Shown here: positions 58,024 to 64,000 of the stretch, in pieces
How positions within the stretch are numbered: position 1 is the first letter of the stretch
How the letters are laid out: every line of letters starts with the position of its first letter
NCBI GenBank assembly: GCA_029990175.1
Contig: JARKIP010000005.1
Coordinates: 69,968,001 to 70,032,000 of the forward strand
DNA from: Petunia secreta
Taxonomy: Eukaryota; Streptophyta; Magnoliopsida; Solanales; Solanaceae
DNA: 64,000 nucleotides
Reading direction: 5' to 3'
The notes under the pieces: model-generated
The model's input: the letters and a program-made list of their open reading frames with translations, nothing else
What the model was told of the DNA's origin: nothing
The model's database searches: none
Position numbers and translations under genes: made by a program

Positions 58024-58859
58024 ATCTGCACAAACATTGCAAGATTGAGAAACAATATGTATGATTTTTTATACTAGTTTGCCACTTTTTTTGTAATCAC
58101 TATAGCAAGATTAATGTTGTCGGGTTTGTTAATGCTCGCAACTTGTTTGATGAAATGCCCCAAACAAACAATATTTTCTAATAACACCCTATTAATTACT
58201 ATTATCAAAGCAATTCAAACCAACAAAAGCTTATTCGTTTTAGGCATAACATGTTCATCTTCTCAACAATACCAAGGCAACAACACATTCCAAACAACAC
58301 TACCAAACAATTCCAACAATCCCCAACAACTACAACAATCCCAAACAACACAAACCTAACTTTATAATAGCTAACAACACCAAACAAGTTCTTTAACATC
58401 AACAATAACTACAATAAAGTTTGCTAACTAATAATTAACTACCTATGCAACATTATAGGCCAAAGTTAAAAAATAATTAAATACATAATTAAATTCGGAT
58501 TTAATAAAAATAATAAAAAAAAACCTTACCTCGAGGTTGATTTGTGCCCCAATAGCATCTAATAATGATTCCCCACTAGTTATATGCTTCAAAACTACAA
58601 AAAAATTTAGTAAAAAAGTTAAGGTTTAAGTTTTAGAAAGTAATTAAAATAACCCTAAAATTAAGAATTTACCTTGAATTTCTTGTTATATATAGTGTTT
58701 AGGAGGGTGGAATCTGTTTGATTTTTGATTTTGGGGATGGGTTATGGTGGTTATCGAGTATAGAGGTTGGGGAGGGTTTTTAGAGAGTGTTTTGGAATTT
58801 TGGGGAAGATGGAAGAAATGAGAAATGTGTGTTCTGCCCCAATTAAAAACGGGGCTTCC

Positions 58860-59030
58860 GACCGCCTCTTTGACCGAAAATCGGTCGACAGGCACAAAAA
58901 ATTTTAGTGTTTGACCGATACTATTTCGACCGATTTTCGGTCGAACAGTTGTGACGCAGATGACTGTTCGACCGAAAATCGGTCGAAATAGTTGTTCGAC
59001 CGATTTTCGGTCGATATAGGGCAGTCGGAA
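58860..59030. repeat. Right subterminal palindrome cluster of CACTA 2
   Basis: Four pairs of CGACCGA/TCGGTCG with AAA or TTT between the halves. The left counterpart lies at 54018-54232. The pattern matches CACTA 1. Confidence 0.8.
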
Positions 59031-60255
59031 AAGACAGTTTTTTTAGTAGTGATAAATGCTCCTGCGTATATTCCAATTGCCACCTTTGACTACAAACCTG
59101 CAAAAAAAAAACTTAACATGCGCAAGCCAGATATCCGAGATTCTTGAAGACTCACTCTCAAAAGTATTAGCCTCTTATTATCCCTTTGCGGGAAGAATCA
59201 ACATGGAAAAGAACTATGTTGATTGCATTGACATAGGTGCTGAGTATTTTAACGTCCAAGTCAACTGTCCATTGTTTGAAATTCTCAGCCAAATGCCTTA
59301 TAATAATGATGTTGCTACAGATTTAGTCTTTCCAAAAGATTTGCCTTGGAATAGTTCCCTCAAGGGAAGTCCATTAGTGGTCCAGTTAAGCCAGTTCAGT
59401 TGTGGTGGAATAGCAGTCAGTATGTGTATATCCCATAAGATTGCTGATGGATATAATGCTGGTAAGTTCTTTAACGATTGGGCTGCTACAGCTCGACTGT
59501 TGGATTTCAAGCCATCTCCTCAGTTTGATTCACATTCTTTCTTCCCATTTATCATGGATGATCCTCCAGCTGCACCAGATGTTTATATTGGAACGCAACG
59601 ATTCGTGTCAAAGATGTACCATTTCTCATCCACTAGTTTGAAAAAACTCAAGGATATGGTTGCAACAAATTCAAAAATAGAGAATCCAACTCGTGTTGAG
59701 GTTGCCACAGCACTTATTCACAAATGTGGACGGGCGGTATCAATGGAAATTAATGGTGGCATATTCAAACCATCTAAATTGTTTCATATAATGAGTTTAC
59801 GCCCAGTGCCTGTAAACACCATTGGAAATGCTTGTTATGTTTCTACAGCTAACTCAACAATGACGGAAGATGAGATACAACTGCCCAGCTTAGTTGCTCA
59901 ACTTCGTACGGCGAAACAAAATCTGAAGGAATATTTGAAGGATAATAACATGGACAGTTCAAATAAGCTACTCTCACTTTCAGCTGAACAATCCAAAGGG
60001 AGTGAAGACATATCAATGTTTGATATATATGTGTGCAGCAGCTTTTGTAATTTTGGATTGCAAAGTATTGATTTTGGATGGGGTACGCCCACAAGAGAGA
60101 CCTCAGCAAGACCTCCAATTAACAACCATATTATTTTCTTGGATGACCCAAGTAGAGATCACGGGATAAATGCACTTGTCACTTTGACAGAAGCTGATAT
60201 GTCATTATTTCAAAGTAACAAAGAGTTTCTAAAGTTTGCTTCGCCAGTTGTTTAG

Positions 60256-60390
60256 TCGTCCCTGACGGGATTATTGGGTGGGAATAAGGAGCATGTCTTT
60301 TTAATTGAGTCAATGTGTATGTCAACTTTTATTTGGCCTTCTGTTTTACCTTAGGAAGCAATAAAATTGAACCATGTTTGGTGTATTAAT
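60256..60390 (+). other. BAHD 3' UTR with AATAAA signal
   Basis: AATAAA at 60360-60365 lies about 105 bases after the stop codon, followed by TGTTTGGTGTATTAATTG. The copia LTR begins about 25 bases after this signal, at or very near the likely polyadenylation point. Confidence 0.55.
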
Positions 60391-60895
60391 TGTTGGGAAA
60401 TAATAGTATATCCCAGGAATATTTCCCACAGTAATACACAAGATTAGAAGAGTACAACAACACCAAGTTTCTTAACGTGGAAAACCTTTTTAACAAAAAA
60501 AGAGTAAAATAGCCACGTATTGAGAGGAGCAAAATAACTTCACTATAGTGAGAAATATTACACACTGTAGTCGTAGACTACTACACACTCAAAAGAAATA
60601 ACTCTCTTTATTTTAAAGACACCTCACTATGATATTGCTCACACTCTCTATTTTTCTGCACAGACTATTTTTTTCCAATCTGTGGAATTAAGCAACTACT
60701 GCGTTGCTTCTGATTTTGGTGTACTGAAACTGAAGGACCAATGGCCCTTTATATAGAAAATGCTGCCGCCCTAAAGGACCAATCAGAATTCAGTTGGCAA
60801 AACTGTTTTGTCAAAACCGTTTTCATATAACATGTTTGTTATGGTTTTCTCATAACAGTTACCAACTAATATTAATTTATTCAGTAGGTCCCACA
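60391..60895 (-). repeat. 3' LTR of copia element 2
   Basis: The minus-strand start TGTGGGACCTACTGAAT follows the polypurine tract directly, and the end is CCCAACA. Its inner 295 bases correspond to the LTR remnant of element 1. Confidence 0.85.
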
Positions 60896-60905
60896 AATCT
60901 CCCCC

Positions 60906-63900
60906 TTAATTTTGATTTTTCATCTTCATTCCAAGCATTGCTCTCATTCTCTGAAAGTCTTCAAATTTGAGTGGCTTTGTAAAGATATCTGCAACTTGAT
61001 CGTGAGACTTCACATAATTGAGTTCTACCTCCTTCTTGACAATGCATTCTCTGATGAAGTGATACCTTGTGTCTATGTGCTTGCTCCGATCATGATACAC
61101 TGGATTCTTTGCAAGTGCTTGTGCGGACTTGTTATTAATGCAAATTGTCGTGGCTTCAATTTGAGGCAAATTGAGCTCCTTCAACAATCTTCTTAGCTAA
61201 ATAGCATGACATGTACAAGACGTCGCTGCTACATATTCGGATTCACAAGTCGAGAGAGTAACAATGCATTGTTTCTTTGAACTCCAGGTAATAACACAAT
61301 TACCCAAGAAAAAGACAAAGTCAGTTGTACTTTTTCTATCATCAATATCTCCCGCAAAATCACTATCACAAAATCCCACAAGTGTGAAATCATTAGTAGG
61401 AGAGTAAAATAGCCCGTAGTCAATCGTACCTTTGAGGTAACGAAGAATTCTTCTAGCAACTTTCAAATGAGTTGAGGTAGGAGCTTCCATGAAGCGACTC
61501 ACTACGCCAACCGCAAAGAATATATCCGGCTTCGTACAAGTCAGGTATCTTAAGCTTCCCACAAGACTTTTGAAAAAGGTTGGATTCACCTTTTCTCCAT
61601 CATCAAACTTTGACAGCTTTGTCCCACTCTCCATTGGTGTGTTTACTGGGTTGCAATCAAACATCTTGAATTTCTTCAATATCTCTTTTATATAGCTTTC
61701 TTTAGATATGAAAATGCCTTCCTCCATCTGCTTCACTTCCAGACCCAGGTAATATGACATGAGCCCTATGTCCGTCATATCAAACTCACGGGACATAGCT
61801 TTCTTGAAATCTTCAAACAATTTGGGGTTATTACCCGTAAAAATAAGATCATCAACATAAAGACAGACAAGTAAAATATCTCCATTAGTATGAACTTTAA
61901 TATAAAGAGCATATTCATGGAGACAACGAGTAAACCCATTGTCTTGAAAATTTCCTTTCGATGCGACTATTCCACGCCCTTGGAGCTTGCTTCAATCCAT
62001 ATAAGGCTTTGTTCAATCTAAGCACTTTATCTTCATAATTTTTGACCTCAAAGCCCAATGGTTGCTCAACATAGATTTCATCTTCAAGATAGCCATTTAA
62101 GAAGGCTGACTTGACATCAAGTTGATGGATCTTCCACTTCTGCCAAAGAGATAAGCAATCGGATCGTTTACATGCGGGCAACAGGTGCATAGACTTCATC
62201 ATAGTCAATGCCATGCCTTTGTTTGTAGCCTTTAGCCACAAGTCTTGCCTTGTATCTCTCTATATCTCCATCAGCATTCTTCTTTGCCTTGTATACCCAT
62301 TTCATTCCAATTGCTCGATGACCTTTGGGAAGAGTTGTTAACTTCCAAGTGTTGTTCTTCTCTATTGACTTGATCTCCTCCTCCATGGCTTGTCTCCACC
62401 TTTTGTCTGTAACAGCTTCATCAAAGTTCATTGGTTCACTATCAGCAAAGAGACAATACAAAAAATCAAAATTAGCAATTTGATCTGTATTATCATAGAG
62501 TTCTGCAATTGTCCTCGTTCTTTCAGGCGCTTCATTTGAAATTCTTGGAGAGGAAGAGGATGCAACATTGGTTGGGGATAGAGGTGGAGTTGTATCTTGT
62601 AAAGGTTCCTCGGCCTCTTGTGTTTCTTCTTCACCATCTTCAAAGTATGGAAGAAAATCATATGTATTTTCTTCCTGAGACTCCCAATTCCATGTTGCCT
62701 CTTCATCAAATTCAACATCATGACTCACCACCACTTTACCATTGCCAGGGTTGTATAACTTAACCTTTTGAACTCGTGTCATAGCCAACAAACACATGCT
62801 TGACACTTCGATCATCAAGTTTAGCTCTTCCTTGATGTGGCACATGAGCATAGGCTATGCTCCCAAAGATTCTCAAGTGTTTGACACTTGACTTCCTTCC
62901 GCTCCATGCTTCTTGAGGAGTTTGATCTCTAACATTTCTTGTTGGAGATCTGTTGCTCAAATAAACTGCACAAGAAACAGCTTCGGCCCAAAATTCCTTG
63001 GGCATGCTTTTAGCTTTCAACATACACCTAGCCATATTAAGAATTGTTCTATTCTTTCTTTCAGCAACTCCATTTTGTTATGGTGAGTAAGGTACCGTTA
63101 GAGGACGACGAATTCCATGACATTGACAAAAGTCATTAAATTCTTTTGAAGTGAATTTGCCTCCTCTTTCGGACCTTAAAGCTTTTATTTCATGACCACT
63201 TTCATTTTCCACAAGTACTTTAAAGTTCTTAAAAGTAACAAATGTTTCAGATTTTTGCTTCAAGAAATAAACCCAAGTCTTTCTACTAAAATCATCAATG
63301 AATAGCAGAAAGTATTTACTTTTACCAAAAGAGGGAGGATTGATTGGTCCACACACATCGGTATGAACAATCTGGAGTGGCTTGGTTGCTCTTGACGTGG
63401 CCTCCTTCTGAAAACTCTTCCTTGCATGTTTGCCAAGAAGACAAGCATCACACAATTGATTGGGATGGTTGATTGAAGGCATTCCATTCACCATCATTTT
63501 TTCTCCCATTGATTTGAGCGCTTCAAAATTCAAATGGCCAAATCGCATGTGCCAACACCATGACTCATCTTGAACATTAGCCTTCAAACACTTTGCATCA
63601 ATTGTCTTAAGATTCAAAGTAAACAATCTGTTCTTTGCCATTTCAACTTTAGCAATTAATTTTCCATTTGAATCTCTAAGCCAAAGATGCATATCTTTCA
63701 TATGAATATCATATCCTCTCTCAAGAAGTTGGCCCAAACTCAAAATATTACTTTTTAGTTTTGGCACATAATAAACATCTTTAATCATCTTATGGCCACC
63801 ATCTTTAGAGGAGATTAGAATCGTACCCATCCCTTCAATTTGGATCTTTGAGGAATCTCCAAAGGACACATTGCCTTTCACTCTTTTAATGAGTTCCACA

Positions 63901-63998
63901 AACTTGTCTTTGCATCCACACATATGATTGCTTGCTCCATTGTCCAAGTACCATGAGCTGCAATCATCCTTGTCACCTTCCTTGAGTGCTAGCAACAA
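60906..63998 (-). pseudogene. Copia polyprotein relic in element 2
   Basis: From 63998 down: protease region WYLDNGASNHMCG (usual catalytic DSG reads DNG), gag-pre-integrase zinc region (WCWHMRFGHLNFEAL, LCDACLLGKHA), and an integrase with HTDVCGPI, LFIDDF and LRSERGGKF (second catalytic D changed to E). A CAA-to-TAA stop within SP-QNG follows at about 63075. Then come RT (LDVKSAFLNGYLEDEIYVEQ), an RNase H tail (CESEYVAATSC) and HIDTRYHFIRECI. Frameshifts lie near 62760, 62160, 61915 and 61197. It is inactive. Confidence 0.88.
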
Positions 63999-64000
63999 TG

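Larger units (their letters stand above)
53995..59051 (-). mobile_element. CACTA (En/Spm) transposon 2, 5057 bp, inside the BAHD first exon
   Basis: Ends CACTACTAAAAAAACTGTCT and (inverted) CACTACTAAAAAAACTGTCT are identical over 20 bases, and ATA is duplicated (53992-53994 and 59052-59054). Subterminal CGACCGA/TCGGTCG palindromes flank both ends. Two genes on the minus strand are TNPD-like (58023-55905) and TnpA-like (about 55905-54428). Both are damaged, so the element is probably immobile on its own. Sequence outside the missing middle is collinear with CACTA 1. Confidence 0.95.
53896..60255 (+). pseudogene. BAHD acyltransferase (vinorine-synthase-like), split by CACTA element 2 and frameshifted
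   Basis: The start ATG 53896 opens 33 codons (MAQSKVLFRKMIKPSSPTPS ... LSFLDHI) that stop exactly at the CACTA insertion. After the second ATA the same frame resumes as NAPAYIPIATFDYKPA, which is the start of a BAHD N-terminal domain. At 59100-59109 a run of ten A breaks the frame; nine A would join it to SQISEILEDSL. From there the frame is open to TAG at 60253-60255. It has YYPFAGR, the catalytic HKIAD (59434-59448), a C-terminal half with LRPVPVNTIGNA, and DFGWG (60070-60084). Family members transfer acyl groups from CoA to alcohols or amines in specialised metabolism. Clade assignment is by general resemblance; the substrate is unknown. With both breaks no full enzyme can be made, although the A-run could be a read error. 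Confidence 0.9.
60391..64000 (-). mobile_element. Ty1/copia element 2 (3' LTR and internal region; continues beyond window)
   Basis: A 505-bp LTR at 60391-60895 has TG...CA ends (TGTTGGGAAATAATAG ... GGTCCCACA). It is followed by the polypurine tract, seen on the plus strand as AATCTCCCCCTTAATTTTG. Internal sequence runs on the minus strand to the window edge. The 5' LTR and most of gag lie outside. Confidence 0.92.

Overview
Eukaryotic nuclear DNA from a flowering plant, most likely a member of the Solanaceae. The evidence is intron-containing genes with GT-AG junctions, plant proteins (DCP1, an At2g27310/At2g36090-type F-box protein, a BAHD acyltransferase, a class III peroxidase tail), tobacco-TS-type SINE tails and a dense load of plant transposons. 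The genus cannot be fixed from the sequence alone.

Layout. 1-5.4 kb: the last five coding exons of a nicalin-like ER membrane protein (+). 5.5-8 kb: a relic of the 3' end of an F-box gene, split by a 2.3 kb CACTA element. 9.4-13.6 kb: a probable Ogre/Tat-type solo LTR (-). 13.6-20.3 kb: repeats, including three MITE-like elements or palindromes, two related hairpin-array elements, tandem duplications and a Helitron-like element. 20.3-24.1 kb: a long LTR with two minisatellites, then decayed internal sequence. 24.1-24.7 kb: a copia integrase relic. 25.2-26.5 kb: an intact single-exon F-box gene (-). 28.4-35.7 kb: a complete eight-exon DCP1 gene (-), with a hAT-like element and a SINE in intron 4. 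36.26-42.02 kb: a complete, very young non-autonomous LTR retrotransposon with one 972-codon ORF. 42-49.6 kb: AT-rich DNA with SINE and MITE pieces and a LETM1-like two-exon fragment. 49.6-52.6 kb: a doubly truncated copia element (-). 53.4-60.4 kb: a peroxidase tail, then a BAHD acyltransferase gene whose first exon is split by a 5.06 kb CACTA element. 60.39 kb to the end: a second, less truncated copy of the same copia family (-), running out of the window.

How it fits together. Nicalin (multipass-protein biogenesis at the ER) and DCP1 (mRNA decapping) are unlinked housekeeping functions. The rest is mostly a record of transposition. Several insertions can be proved inside the window from target-site duplications, and two also have a paralogous 'empty site' in the window: the first CACTA against the F-box locus, and a Stowaway-like MITE at 24.8 kb against 15.9 kb. 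The two CACTA copies belong to one family, and the small one is a deletion derivative. I found no new defence, metabolic or signalling system. The best candidate for something undescribed is the young LTR element at 36.26-42.02 kb. It has near-identical LTRs, a GCGATCGC palindrome array just upstream of its TATA box, and a long ORF with a retropepsin-like region that lacks the catalytic triplet.
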